Assembly (NCBI GenBank): GCA_017461665.1
Contig: JAFTXI010000030.1
Location: 124,001-188,000 of the forward strand
Length of the DNA stretch: 64,000 nucleotides
Direction: 5' to 3'
Source of the DNA: Bacteroidales bacterium
Lineage (GTDB): Bacteria; Bacteroidota; Bacteroidia; Bacteroidales; F082
In this document: piece by piece, positions 16,418 through 24,708 of the stretch
Numbering within the stretch: position 1 is the first letter of the stretch
Layout: each line of letters begins with the position of its first letter
The notes under the pieces: model-generated
Database searches by the model: none
What the model was told of the DNA's origin: nothing
What the model saw: the letters and a program-made list of their open reading frames with translations, nothing else
Made by a program: the position numbers and the translations under genes

Positions 16418-17614
16418 CTAATTATTACTAAACACTTTCATTCTCTCCGTCACTTTCCTGATATAGTTTTGGGTTTCGGGGAGGAGTTTCTTCTCGAAAT
16501 ATTTGAAGAGTTCGTCGTATGACATGGCGTTGATTTGAGGTATCGCCTTAAAGATGTTGGTATCGCCGCGAAGAGCTCTTGCCACGTTACCTGCGCCTGT
16601 GTTGTATGATGCTATCACACATAAGTCTTGACTGTCTTTGTTTTCGACTTTGGTATAGTAGCGTTTCTTGAGAAGATGTAAATAATGTACACCCATCTCG
16701 ATATTGTTTTCCGGTTTGTAGAGATAGTTGGCTGTTGGTTTGGAGAAAGGCTTCTTGAGACTTTGAGCACAGTCTTTTCCTGCCGATGCCGGCACTATCT
16801 GCATGAGACCGTAAGCAGGAATATGCGACTTAGCCTTAGGATTGAAAGACGATTCGGTCTGCATCACTGCGAAAGCCATAGCAGGATCGACGCCGTATCT
16901 CTTACAATATTTTTCTACTTCGTTTTGGTATTTCTTGGCTCTGGTTCTAATATGGTCGGGCACCAAATCTAATTTCACCGTAACCACATGACGCTTCTGT
17001 CCATCGTTGCCGGTTATTTCTTTCTTCTCAATAGCCGTTTCTTTGACGATTTCTTTCACGCTTTTATCGACATTATCTTCAGTTACAACTTCACCAGATG
17101 GAGTCTGAACCTGATTCTCAAGGACTGCTGTCGATTGTAATGGGACGGCTTTTTCTTTCTCAGTGTCATAATCTTTGGTCTTGCCTCTGCTGACGATGAG
17201 TTCTTTAATCTTCTCTTCGACTTTCTTTTCTAACTTCACCTCCGACTGCTCTTCATCAGGAGTGACGATGATTTCTATCGTAGCCTTGCCTTCTTCAAAA
17301 TCGACGCTGCTACGGCTGTTGCCGTTGTCAGAATATTCAACCCATTCTTTGTTGGTACTCTCAATGACATTATCGCTACCCCAAAGATTGCTCATCTTCT
17401 TGACGAAATTGGCGTATGCTTCCTGCTCTGCCTTGACATAATCTTGGTATGCCTTCTCAAGAGATGAGATCAATGTGCTGTCATTTTGTTGCATTGCTTT
17501 CATTGCTTCTTCTTGATCTCTCTTGAATTTCTCAAAATCAGATTCGACCTGAGATTGAAGCATATTGAAACACAACACAAAGAATGAGAATAACAACAAC
17601 TTTTTCATAAGCAT
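16418..17614 (-). CDS. MltC-like lytic transglycosylase
   Basis: 398 residues. A signal peptide (about 1-22, ending LQSQ) is followed by an N-terminal domain with coiled, charged stretches related to the MltC N-terminal region (VESDFEKFKRDQEEAMKAM). A C-terminal SLT domain covers about 235-390. MAFAVMQTESSFNP contains the catalytic Glu of family 1 transglycosylases, and AYGLMQIVPASAG and ASYNTGAGNVARAL are further SLT motifs. It cleaves peptidoglycan glycan strands in the periplasm, giving anhydromuropeptides. No lipobox Cys was seen, unlike E. coli MltC. Two ATGs (17614, 17608) are possible; both leave the signal peptide intact. Its stop TAG lies in an AATTAGGAATGAT repeat. Confidence 0.88.
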   Translation of the reverse strand: MLMKKLLLFSFFVLCFNMLQSQVESDFEKFKRDQEEAMKAMQQNDSTLISSLEKAYQDYVKAEQEAYANFVKKMSNLWGSDNVIESTNKEWVEYSDNGNSRSSVDFEEGKATIEIIVTPDEEQSEVKLEKKVEEKIKELIVSRGKTKDYDTEKEKAVPLQSTAVLENQVQTPSGEVVTEDNVDKSVKEIVKETAIEKKEITGNDGQKRHVVTVKLDLVPDHIRTRAKKYQNEVEKYCKRYGVDPAMAFAVMQTESSFNPKAKSHIPAYGLMQIVPASAGKDCAQSLKKPFSKPTANYLYKPENNIEMGVHYLHLLKKRYYTKVENKDSQDLCVIASYNTGAGNVARALRGDTNIFKAIPQINAMSYDELFKYFEKKLLPETQNYIRKVTERMKVFSNN

Positions 17615-17628
17615 TTGAATTAATGTTG

Positions 17629-17636
17629 CAAATATA
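17629..17636 (-). promoter_or_regulatory. -7 promoter box of the transglycosylase gene
   Basis: Minus-strand TATATTTG, an exact TAnnTTTG match, 14 bases upstream of ATG 17614. Confidence 0.6.
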
Positions 17637-17697
17637 ACATATAATTTTTACATATCCTATAGAAAAAAACTTCAGAAATTCAGAACTTCAAAACTCG

Positions 17698-17750
17698 GAG
17701 ACGCATCAATTACATCGTGTTTATTTTTTTCGGTGTAATTGGTACGTCTC
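17698..17750. repeat. 53-bp GAGACG hairpin repeat, copy 3
   Basis: GAGACG-CAT-CAATTACA / TGTAATTG-GTA-CGTCTC with a GTGTTTATTTTTTTCGG loop. It is immediately followed by the GGACACATT palindrome and AATTCCTAATTA repeats at the end of the lptD-like gene. Confidence 0.85.
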
Positions 17751-17754
17751 TACT

Positions 17755-17773
17755 GGACACATTCAATGTGTCC
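17755..17773. repeat. 19-bp GGACACATT palindrome
   Basis: Perfect palindrome: GGACACATT, one central C, AATGTGTCC. Found between the 53-bp hairpin and the lptD-like stop codon. Confidence 0.8.
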
Positions 17774-17792
17774 CTACAATCATTCCCAATTC

Positions 17793-20531
17793 CTAATTAT
17801 CCCTATAATCTTTCTTCTTCGACAGTTTCAAGTCTTGCAGTGCTGCTGCTTTGACGTTGATGGTGAAGTTCCAACTTTTGTATGTTCCGAGAGGAATCCA
17901 GTTGAATCGCATCTCCCAACAGTGCAGGTCTCTATAGACTGTGAACGAGGTGTATGACAGTTTCTTCAACTCGAAGTCCCAGCCTGTCTGTACTGATACT
18001 TTCCACTTAGGACTGAGGTTGATGTTACCGTTGACACCGAGAGTCTGAATGACTTTCCTGTTGTCTTTGAGTATCATATTGATATAGGAGAGATTGTTAG
18101 TGAGGGTGAGGTTGTAGCTCACAGAGAGCGACCATTTGGTGGTCCAGTCGATATAGTCTTCCGGATTGGATCGAATGTCGTTCATTTCTTGTTCAGAAGC
18201 TAATGGCGACGACTTGAACTGTCGTGTTGCCGAGTTCCTCGTGCCGTTCTTGTTTTTCTTGAAGGTGTCGTTGTTTAAGGAATAGCTGAGGCTGAAGTTC
18301 CACGAGACGCTGTTCTTTCTAAACAGACGCTTGTTGACATCCCACTCGAATTGGTTGAGTTGTTTTCTTCCCAAGGAGTCTAAGATGTAAGGATCCCAGA
18401 TACTCGAATATCTGACAGAGAGATTCTTGAACAATGTCGTTCTTCCGTTGACGGAGAGATAGGAGAAGTTGAGCGAGTCTTTGGCGATGTCGTAACTTCC
18501 GCTGAATGAGAGGTCTTCAATAAGTTTGATTTTCTTCATTCCCGTGATGGTGTCTTTCTTGGAAGGCACTTTTATCTCCAAATTATTTCCGAAGCTGTAG
18601 TTGATACGTCCGGCTTGACCCGATGGCGGCGTGCCATAGATGTTGCCTTGGAACATAGAATATAACTGTTCGATGCCGTTGGCGTCGTAGTAGGTATCGT
18701 AATAATTCCAGAAGTCTTTGGAGAAGTCGGGGTTGTAAGATATTCCGATAGAAGGAGTGAAGACGTGACGTATGGCTCTGATAGGACCTTTCTTGAAGTT
18801 GACTTGTCCGTAGAGTTTCGTTGTCAAGGTGCTCGACACGTCGAAGCTGAAGACGTTCCTGAATTGGTTTATGGTGTCGGTTCTGAGATAGCCTCCATTA
18901 GGCATAGTGCTGTCGTTGATCCATTCTTTCTCGAAGTATCTGAAATACATCCTGTCTAAGATGGTTGCCGATGTTGTCCAGGTGATATGTTTAAACAGTT
19001 TCACCGGCATGCTGATAGGTATTCTATGTTGTATTCCGTTTTGGAGATTGTCTAACCAGTTAGGTTTGAAATAAAGACTATCAGCCATGCTCATATAGTT
19101 TTTTGCGTTGGCGGTATAACTTATGTAAAGGTCTTTATACCATCTTTTCTTAGCAGGATTACCGACATTCTTCAAAGGATAGATGCGGTTCATGCTGAGT
19201 GTGAGTTCGGGTAACGTCACCGTCATGATATGAGTGAGCGTGTTTTGACTATGACTCGCGTTGGCGGTGAAGTTGAACAGATTCCCGAAGCTCGTCTGAT
19301 ATGCGATACTCGACTGGAAAGTGTTGCTGAGATATTCGTTCGACGAGATGGCGTTGTATTTGTTATAGTTGGAACTTACGATATAGACGTCGGCGGAGAA
19401 TGACGACTTCGGTCTTGCCTTTGGGTCTTGCTTGTGAACCCAACGTACCTTGAAGTCGGTACTCTCGTTATAGTCGGCGGAGCCTTTTGTGCCTATCTTA
19501 TTCACTGCGTAACTTCCTGAGAAGGAGCCGTTGTAGGCGTAACGCTTATTATAACGCAAGGTAGGCTTGACAGCCCAGCTGCCGCGTGTGTAGATGTCAC
19601 CGACGAGTTGTAAATCGACGTGTTCGTTGATGCCCCAATAGAAACCTCCGTTCTCGAGATAGAATCCTCTGTTGGCTGACTCGCCCCACGAAGGTACCAA
19701 GATACCGTTACGTTGTCCCTTAGAGTTCGGGAAGATGCCGAAAGGAACGCCAATAGGCAGAGGCGTCTCTTCTAACTTGAAATATGCCGGACCGGTAACA
19801 ATCTTATCATCAGGAATGACTTTAGCCTTACCAAAATGAAACTCGTAATGAGGATGTTCAGGATTACTGCAAGTGGTATAGGAACCCGATTTTATATTGA
19901 TGGTGTTGTCGTCCATCTTTTTGATTCTCGAGCCGTGGATGTAACCCATCGCATCTTCGGTAAACACCTTGGTGATGATACCTTTCTTGGTGTCGAAGTT
20001 GAATGTCATCGACTCGGAATGATATTTTTGGTCGCCTTCCAAAAAGATAGGTGTGCCATAAAGTCTTCCTGTAGAATCTAAGAGACCCTTGGCGAAGACG
20101 GTGCGTTTGTCGAAGTCGAACTCGATAAAGGCTGCCTCAATGGTGATGTCTTCATAAACGACTTTGGCATCACCGTAATAATAAATCTTGTTGTTCTTAA
20201 AATCTTGTACGGTAGAATCGTTGCAGGAACGTTCAATCTTATCGTCGATGAAAGATTCATTAGCAGGTTCTTTCTTTGGTGTTACGTTTTTTGCGACAGA
20301 ATCAACGGCTGAAGTATCGATGATTTGAACTGACGAGGAATCAGGATTTGTTTTTACACTATCGATAATTATTTCGGGGAGAGAATCGTTGACGAGACTG
20401 TCGATAGTAGAGACATTATCCTGATTTTCTTCAACCTCATTGATATGCTTAACAGTCTTACAACCTGATAATATCAAGGAAGTTATAAAGAAAAAAACAA
20501 GAAAATATTTATATGTCTTACTCCTCAACAA
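17793..20531 (-). CDS. LptD-like outer membrane LPS assembly protein
   Basis: 912 residues. An N-terminal signal ends in LILSGC, a possible lipobox (Cys23). A low-complexity linker (about 30-100) precedes an OstA/LptA-like periplasmic domain (about 110-250: IYYYGDAKVVYEDITIEAAFIEFD). The rest is a large, aromatic-rich beta-barrel region, with ILVPSWGESANRGFYLENGGFYWGI resembling the conserved LptD barrel start. Such proteins are annotated as putative LptD in Bacteroidetes and would insert lipopolysaccharide into the outer leaflet. It is divergent from the amidase-MCE-OstA block, with overlapping promoters in 46 bases. The stop TAG lies in an AATTAGGAATTGG repeat. Confidence 0.82.
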   Translation of the reverse strand: MLRSKTYKYFLVFFFITSLILSGCKTVKHINEVEENQDNVSTIDSLVNDSLPEIIIDSVKTNPDSSSVQIIDTSAVDSVAKNVTPKKEPANESFIDDKIERSCNDSTVQDFKNNKIYYYGDAKVVYEDITIEAAFIEFDFDKRTVFAKGLLDSTGRLYGTPIFLEGDQKYHSESMTFNFDTKKGIITKVFTEDAMGYIHGSRIKKMDDNTINIKSGSYTTCSNPEHPHYEFHFGKAKVIPDDKIVTGPAYFKLEETPLPIGVPFGIFPNSKGQRNGILVPSWGESANRGFYLENGGFYWGINEHVDLQLVGDIYTRGSWAVKPTLRYNKRYAYNGSFSGSYAVNKIGTKGSADYNESTDFKVRWVHKQDPKARPKSSFSADVYIVSSNYNKYNAISSNEYLSNTFQSSIAYQTSFGNLFNFTANASHSQNTLTHIMTVTLPELTLSMNRIYPLKNVGNPAKKRWYKDLYISYTANAKNYMSMADSLYFKPNWLDNLQNGIQHRIPISMPVKLFKHITWTTSATILDRMYFRYFEKEWINDSTMPNGGYLRTDTINQFRNVFSFDVSSTLTTKLYGQVNFKKGPIRAIRHVFTPSIGISYNPDFSKDFWNYYDTYYDANGIEQLYSMFQGNIYGTPPSGQAGRINYSFGNNLEIKVPSKKDTITGMKKIKLIEDLSFSGSYDIAKDSLNFSYLSVNGRTTLFKNLSVRYSSIWDPYILDSLGRKQLNQFEWDVNKRLFRKNSVSWNFSLSYSLNNDTFKKNKNGTRNSATRQFKSSPLASEQEMNDIRSNPEDYIDWTTKWSLSVSYNLTLTNNLSYINMILKDNRKVIQTLGVNGNINLSPKWKVSVQTGWDFELKKLSYTSFTVYRDLHCWEMRFNWIPLGTYKSWNFTINVKAAALQDLKLSKKKDYRDN

Positions 20532-20540
20532 TTTATTTTA

Positions 20541-20548
20541 TATTTTTG
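20541..20548 (+). promoter_or_regulatory. -7 promoter box of the amidase-MCE-OstA operon
   Basis: TATTTTTG matches TAnnTTTG, 29 bases upstream of ATG 20578, inside the 46-base divergent region. Confidence 0.55.
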
Positions 20549-20561
20549 TAGAAAATTTATG

Positions 20562-20569
20562 CAAATATA
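20562..20569 (-). promoter_or_regulatory. -7 promoter box of the lptD-like gene
   Basis: Minus-strand TATATTTG matches TAnnTTTG, 30 bases upstream of ATG 20531. It faces the plus-strand box at 20541-20548, so the two start sites overlap. Confidence 0.55.
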
Positions 20570-20577
20570 CGTTTCTT

Positions 20578-21669
20578 ATGCTTAACTTTCGACGAATTTC
20601 TGAAAAACGATTGATTTTATTTTTTCTTGTCTTGATAATCAATTTTATTTTTTGTTTCAAGATTGAAGCACAGACGGGAAAGAAAATCACTACTGTCGTT
20701 ATTGATGCAGGTCATGGTGGTAAAGATCCGGGTGCGGTAGGTAGAAAGACCAAGGAAAAAGACGTCACTTTGAAGGTGGCGAAGATGACTGGCGATTATA
20801 TAAAACAGTATTGTCCTGATGTGAAAGTCGTTTACACCCGTAGCAGCGATGTCTTTCTTACACTCCAAAAAAGAGCGCAGATAGCCAATGATAATAATGC
20901 GGATTTGTTTATATCGATACATTGTAATGCCACAAAATCTACTAATGTACAAGGCGTTGAGACTTTCGTGATGGGTGAGCATAAAAACGCTTCTAACTTG
21001 GAAGTCGCTAAGTTGGAAAACGCAGCTATCTTGTATGAAGACGACGCTGCAAACTCTTACGACGGATTCGATGTTAATAGTACAGAGGCTTACATCATGC
21101 TGAGTTTTTTTCAAAGTGAGTTTAAAAACTCTTCATTAGAATTTGCAGAACATGTTCAAAATCAGTTGGTACAAAGAGTAGGACGTAAAGACAGAGGCGT
21201 GCAACAAGCAGGGTTCTTAGTCCTTCATAAAACCGCTATGCCTTCAGTCTTGGTTGAGATAGGATTCCTCTCAAATCCGGCTGAAGAGAATTTCCTTAAC
21301 TCCAAAGATGGTCAGACTTATATAGCCTCGGCTTTGTTCAGAGCCTTCCGCGACTATAAGAAAGAATACGAGAAAGATAATGCCATAGAAGGCGATGCCT
21401 ACGAAAAAATCGATAAGCCCCAAATCATTGACGCCAATAAGATTGTTTATAAGGTACAGATTGAGAGCAGAAGTAGGAAGTTGGATAATGCTTCTCAACA
21501 ATATAAAGGTTTGGAAAATATTGACTTTTATGAACATAATGGACAATATAAATACACGGCTGGAGTTTTCTATACCAAGAAAGAAGCCGACGAATACTGT
21601 AAGAAGGTGAGAGCTAAAGGTTATAGCAGCGCCTTTGTCGTGTCGTTTAAAAATGGAATAAGACAATAA
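20578..21669 (+). CDS. N-acetylmuramoyl-L-alanine amidase with SPOR-like C-terminus
   Basis: 363 residues from ATG 20578; the longer frame from 20440 runs into the divergent lptD-like gene and its promoters and is rejected. After a signal/anchor segment (about 8-30), an Amidase_3 zinc domain covers about 38-265: VVIDAGHGGKDPGA and FISIHCNA give zinc-binding His residues, and VLVEIGFLSN the catalytic Glu. The last 75 residues (VYKVQIESRSRKLD... YKYTAGVFYTKKEADEYCKKVRAKGYSSAFVV) look like a SPOR-type peptidoglycan-binding domain. It cuts stem peptides from peptidoglycan during cell separation. It leads an operon with an MCE protein and an OstA-like protein, an arrangement common in Bacteroidetes. 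Confidence 0.9.
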   Translation: MLNFRRISEKRLILFFLVLIINFIFCFKIEAQTGKKITTVVIDAGHGGKDPGAVGRKTKEKDVTLKVAKMTGDYIKQYCPDVKVVYTRSSDVFLTLQKRAQIANDNNADLFISIHCNATKSTNVQGVETFVMGEHKNASNLEVAKLENAAILYEDDAANSYDGFDVNSTEAYIMLSFFQSEFKNSSLEFAEHVQNQLVQRVGRKDRGVQQAGFLVLHKTAMPSVLVEIGFLSNPAEENFLNSKDGQTYIASALFRAFRDYKKEYEKDNAIEGDAYEKIDKPQIIDANKIVYKVQIESRSRKLDNASQQYKGLENIDFYEHNGQYKYTAGVFYTKKEADEYCKKVRAKGYSSAFVVSFKNGIRQ

Positions 21670-21680
21670 AAAATAACAAA

Positions 21681-22583
21681 ATGAAAGAGAGAACAAAGTC
21701 TATATTGGTAGCGTTGTCGTTCATAGCTGCCTTGCTGTTGTTTATATGGGGATTTAACTTCTTGAAAGGTAAATCGATACTTCGTAACCAATATAATTTT
21801 TATGCAGTTTATGAAAACACAAAAGGTCTGCTGCCCGGCGACCTTGTCACCATCAACGGGATGCAGGTGGGAACAGTGAGTTCGCTGAAATTCCATCCAA
21901 GTCAGGACGGCTCCATAGTGGTGGCTTTCGTTATGAACAAAGATTTGGATGTCCCGAGAAACACCGTCGTCAATCTTGCATCGAGTCTCACAGGCTCGGT
22001 GAGTCTGGAACTCGTGTTAGGCGACTCTCCGCTACTCGCAGAAAACGACGACACTCTTACCTCTGCTTACGACAACGGAACAATGGGAATGATAACAGAG
22101 ACTTTGGTGCCTCTTAAAAACAGCCTGCAGACTCTGCTTAACTCTCTCAACGACTTGACAGCAAACCTCAACGACTTGCTGAATCAGAATCTTAAAAACG
22201 ATATTAACAAAGGCGTAAGCAGTTTCGCTTCCTCAATGGAAAATATAAATGCAATTTCCAACGACCTGCAATATCTCACAGATAAGGAAAACGGAAAACT
22301 CACTGTGGTTGTCAACAACTTGGAGACAATAACAAACGACTTCTCCGCAGTTAGCGATTCTTTGAAGGAAATAGATTACACACATTTGGTCAACTCTTTG
22401 GAGAACACCATCGCCGAGTTCAATATCTTGCTTGAAGGTATCAACAATGGCGAAGGCAGCGTCGGCAGATTAGTGAAAGAAGACTCGTTGTATAACAACA
22501 TCAATACCACTGTTGAGACACTTCAGTCTCTTTTGGAAGAGATAAAGGCTAATCCCAAAAAGATAAAACTAAGTGTTTTTTGA
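21681..22583 (+). CDS. MCE/MlaD family lipid-transport protein
   Basis: 300 residues: one N-terminal membrane helix (about 8-25), an MCE domain (about 38-120; YAVYENTKGLLPGDLVTINGMQVG and VVNLASSLTGSVSLELVLG), then a long helical region with leucine/asparagine heptads (about 140-290). MlaD-like proteins form hexamers that pass phospholipids between the inner and outer membranes. It starts 11 bases after the amidase stop, so is co-transcribed. No Mla ATPase or permease gene is in the window. The 3' end is followed by AATTAGGAATTAGG repeats and two 53-bp hairpin-family copies. Confidence 0.88.
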   Translation: MKERTKSILVALSFIAALLLFIWGFNFLKGKSILRNQYNFYAVYENTKGLLPGDLVTINGMQVGTVSSLKFHPSQDGSIVVAFVMNKDLDVPRNTVVNLASSLTGSVSLELVLGDSPLLAENDDTLTSAYDNGTMGMITETLVPLKNSLQTLLNSLNDLTANLNDLLNQNLKNDINKGVSSFASSMENINAISNDLQYLTDKENGKLTVVVNNLETITNDFSAVSDSLKEIDYTHLVNSLENTIAEFNILLEGINNGEGSVGRLVKEDSLYNNINTTVETLQSLLEEIKANPKKIKLSVF

Positions 22584-22623
22584 TTAATTAGGAATTAGGA
22601 ATTAGGAATGAGGAATGATTGTA

Positions 22624-22664
22624 GAGACGCGTCAACAACACCATGGAAAATGTTGACACGTCTC
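22624..22664. repeat. GAGACG hairpin repeat, copy 4 (short form)
   Basis: GAGACG-CG-TCAACA and TGTTGA-CA-CGTCTC arms around a short loop; 41 bp, lacking the TTGTTTATTT loop core. Confidence 0.75.
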
Positions 22665-22686
22665 AAAAATAATAGAAGTAAACGTA

Positions 22687-22739
22687 GAGACGTATCAACG
22701 ATACCAATGACAATTAACAATATATCGTTGCTGCGTCTC
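22687..22739. repeat. 53-bp GAGACG hairpin repeat, copy 5
   Basis: GAGACG-TAT-CAACGATA / TATCGTTG-CTG-CGTCTC with a loop containing CAATTAACAATA. Orientation is opposite to copies 1 and 3. Lies 18 bases before the OstA-like gene start. Confidence 0.8.
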
Positions 22740-22757
22740 AATAATTGACAATTAAAA

Positions 22758-24254
22758 ATGAAAAATTTTATCTCAATAATATTATTGATATTTATTTTTG
22801 GCAATGTCTCTGCTCAGAATGGAAAGACAACGATTCATATCTTGAACGCCGACAGAGCTGACTACGACGAGCGTCTTGGAAAAAATGTGCAGCGTCTGAT
22901 TGGTAACGTGGTGATGCGTCAAGATTCGACTTATTTCTATAGCGACAGTGCGTATTATAATGAAAAGACTAAATTTTTTGATGGCTTTGGTAACGTACAT
23001 ATTAAAGTCAATGATAGTACTGATATTTATAGTAAACTGTTGAAATATAATGGAGAGACTAAGTTCGCGGAGCTTTTTCACGATGTGATACTCAAAGACG
23101 ACTCTACGGTCTTAAACACCGAATATATGACTTACGACAGAGTGAAACATCTCGCCACTTATCCTAACAAGGGAACCATCACGCGCAACGACAAGAAGTT
23201 AGTCAGCAAGAAAGGTTATTATCGCGACGATATTAAGGTGGTTTATTTTAGAAGAGACGTCGTCGGAACTATGCCCGATTATAAGATAGTCTCCGACACT
23301 TTGGTTTATGACACCGACAACGAGATGATGTATTTCTACGGACCGACGACGATATATAATAAGGAGAATACTTTGTTAGGAAATTATGGTTGGTACAACA
23401 CAGAGAGTGAGTTAGCTTATCTGGATAAGAGAGCGACGCTACGTAACAAGGAGCAGCTGATGATTGCCGACACTATGTATTACAACAAGAAGACAGGTTA
23501 TGCTAAAGCCTTGAGCGACGTTATTATAGAAGATACTACCAACAATGCTATGCTGAGAGGCGAGTTTGCAGAGATGTGGAGAAAACTCGGCATGTGTATG
23601 ATGACAGATAATCTGAGAGCATATTATTATGAGGAGATAGACACGCTCTTTGCCAAAGCCGATACTGTCTATCTTTACTTCGATACTGTTACCAACGATG
23701 TCCAGCGCATCAAGGCGTTTCATAATGTTAGATTCTTCAGAAACGACATTCAAGGTCGATGCGACTCTCTGTATTATGCCGTCGCCGATTCGGCAGTATA
23801 TATGAGAGTTAATCCTATTATCTGGGCAGAAGACACTCAGATGACCGGCGACTCGATAAACATAATAGTCAAAGACCAAGCCATAGATAGTATGTTGTTG
23901 TATCCTAATGCTTTTATCATTCAGCAAGATACGATAAAAGGATTTAACCAGGTGAAGGGAAAACAAGTGACTGTATATTTCAAAGGCAACGAGATTGACC
24001 ATCTCTTCAATGAAGGAAACGCAGAGACCGTTTATTGGCTTCGCGACGACGATGGCAGCCTGATAGGTGTAAATTTCTCGCAGTCGGCAGAGATGGATAT
24101 AAAGATGAAAAACAAGCAGATCTCCGACATAAAATACTACAAGAATATCAAAGAGACTTTATATCCGGAGAAACAACTGAAAGAAAATCAGGAATATCTC
24201 AAAGGATTTTTCTGGAAAGAAGACGAGAAACCAAAGAGAGATGATTTTAACTAG
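22758..24254 (+). CDS. OstA-like periplasmic protein
   Basis: 498 residues with a signal peptide (about 1-20, ending VSAQ) followed by OstA/LptA-type beta-jellyroll repeats: DSTYFYSDSAYYNEKTKFFDG, DIYSKLLKYN and ADTMYYNKKTGYAKALSDV. Short strands of the form YDT..MMYFYG recur, as in the periplasmic LPS bridge. Bacteroidetes carry long OstA-like proteins of about 500 residues beside amidase and MCE genes; they are thought to help LPS transit. This gene and the lptD-like gene 2 kb away suggest an envelope cluster. The stop TAG is within a CTAGGAATTTAGGAGTTAGG repeat. It is separated from the MCE gene by 174 bases of repeats, so linkage in one transcript is likely but not certain. Confidence 0.82.
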   Translation: MKNFISIILLIFIFGNVSAQNGKTTIHILNADRADYDERLGKNVQRLIGNVVMRQDSTYFYSDSAYYNEKTKFFDGFGNVHIKVNDSTDIYSKLLKYNGETKFAELFHDVILKDDSTVLNTEYMTYDRVKHLATYPNKGTITRNDKKLVSKKGYYRDDIKVVYFRRDVVGTMPDYKIVSDTLVYDTDNEMMYFYGPTTIYNKENTLLGNYGWYNTESELAYLDKRATLRNKEQLMIADTMYYNKKTGYAKALSDVIIEDTTNNAMLRGEFAEMWRKLGMCMMTDNLRAYYYEEIDTLFAKADTVYLYFDTVTNDVQRIKAFHNVRFFRNDIQGRCDSLYYAVADSAVYMRVNPIIWAEDTQMTGDSINIIVKDQAIDSMLLYPNAFIIQQDTIKGFNQVKGKQVTVYFKGNEIDHLFNEGNAETVYWLRDDDGSLIGVNFSQSAEMDIKMKNKQISDIKYYKNIKETLYPEKQLKENQEYLKGFFWKEDEKPKRDDFN

Positions 24255-24278
24255 GAATTTAGGAGTTAGGAATTGTAA

Positions 24279-24297
24279 GGACACATCGCATGTGTCC
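24279..24297. repeat. 19-bp GGACACAT palindrome
   Basis: GGACACAT, CGC, ATGTGTCC; 4 bases before hairpin copy 6, the same pairing of elements (in reverse order) as at 17698-17773. Confidence 0.75.
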
Positions 24298-24301
24298 AGT
24301 A

Positions 24302-24354
24302 GAGACGTATCAACAGCACCTAAAAGAATAAACAAGAAGTTGTTGCTGCGTCTC
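24302..24354. repeat. 53-bp GAGACG hairpin repeat, copy 6
   Basis: GAGACG-TAT-CAACA / TGTTG-CTG-CGTCTC with an AATAAACAAG loop core, reverse orientation. A partial extra CTGCGTCTC lies at 24362-24370. Confidence 0.8.
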
Positions 24355-24395
24355 ATATAAACTGCGTCTCATGAATTAACGATTTACAATTTATA

Positions 24396-24411
24396 GACGT
24401 ATTTTTACGTC
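24396..24411. repeat. GACGTA palindrome
   Basis: GACGTA, TTTT, TACGTC. A minimal relative of the palindromes at 35706 and 51168; 12 bases before the long inverted repeat. Confidence 0.55.
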
Positions 24412-24423
24412 CTATTTTAATTT

Positions 24424-24622
24424 AAGGGGACTTCTATAAATTCCCCGTTTAAATAAATTTAGACAATCATTATAAAAACTTTTGCGTGCTTTATGTTTCT
24501 CTTTGGAATTTTTTTGCCATTCTTTCAATCACATAGCTCGCTATGCTCTTTCAAGAAAAACAAAAATCTTCTCAAAGATAAATTCATAAATCACTCGCAA
24601 AGCAATTTATAGAAATTCCCTT
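24424..24622. repeat. About 200-bp imperfect long hairpin (MITE-like or ncRNA)
   Basis: Outer arms AAGGGGACTTCTATAAATT (24424-24442) and AATTTATAGAAATTCCCTT (24604-24622) pair at 17 of 19 positions. Inner segments continue to pair imperfectly (CTTTTGCGTGCTTTATG with CATAAATCACTCGCAAAG; TCTTTGG with CAAAGAT). The apex is a perfect CATAGC-TC-GCTATG palindrome (24532-24545). No ORF is inside. It could be a miniature transposable element or a structured RNA upstream of the serine ammonia-lyase gene. Confidence 0.6.
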
Positions 24623-24665
24623 AAAATCGTTGCAATTTTTCCTGTCAAATAACATTTTATTTTCT

Positions 24666-24673
24666 TAAATTTG
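24666..24673 (+). promoter_or_regulatory. -7 promoter box of the serine ammonia-lyase gene
   Basis: TAAATTTG matches TAnnTTTG, 35 bases before ATG 24709 and 43 bases after the long hairpin. Confidence 0.6.
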
Positions 24674-24708
24674 TAACATAAAAACAATTAAGAAATAGCG
24701 TTACTAAA

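Noticed and set aside
20440-20577. Extended N-terminus of the amidase
   Set aside because: Would overlap the divergent lptD-like gene and both promoters; ATG 20578 gives a clean signal peptide.
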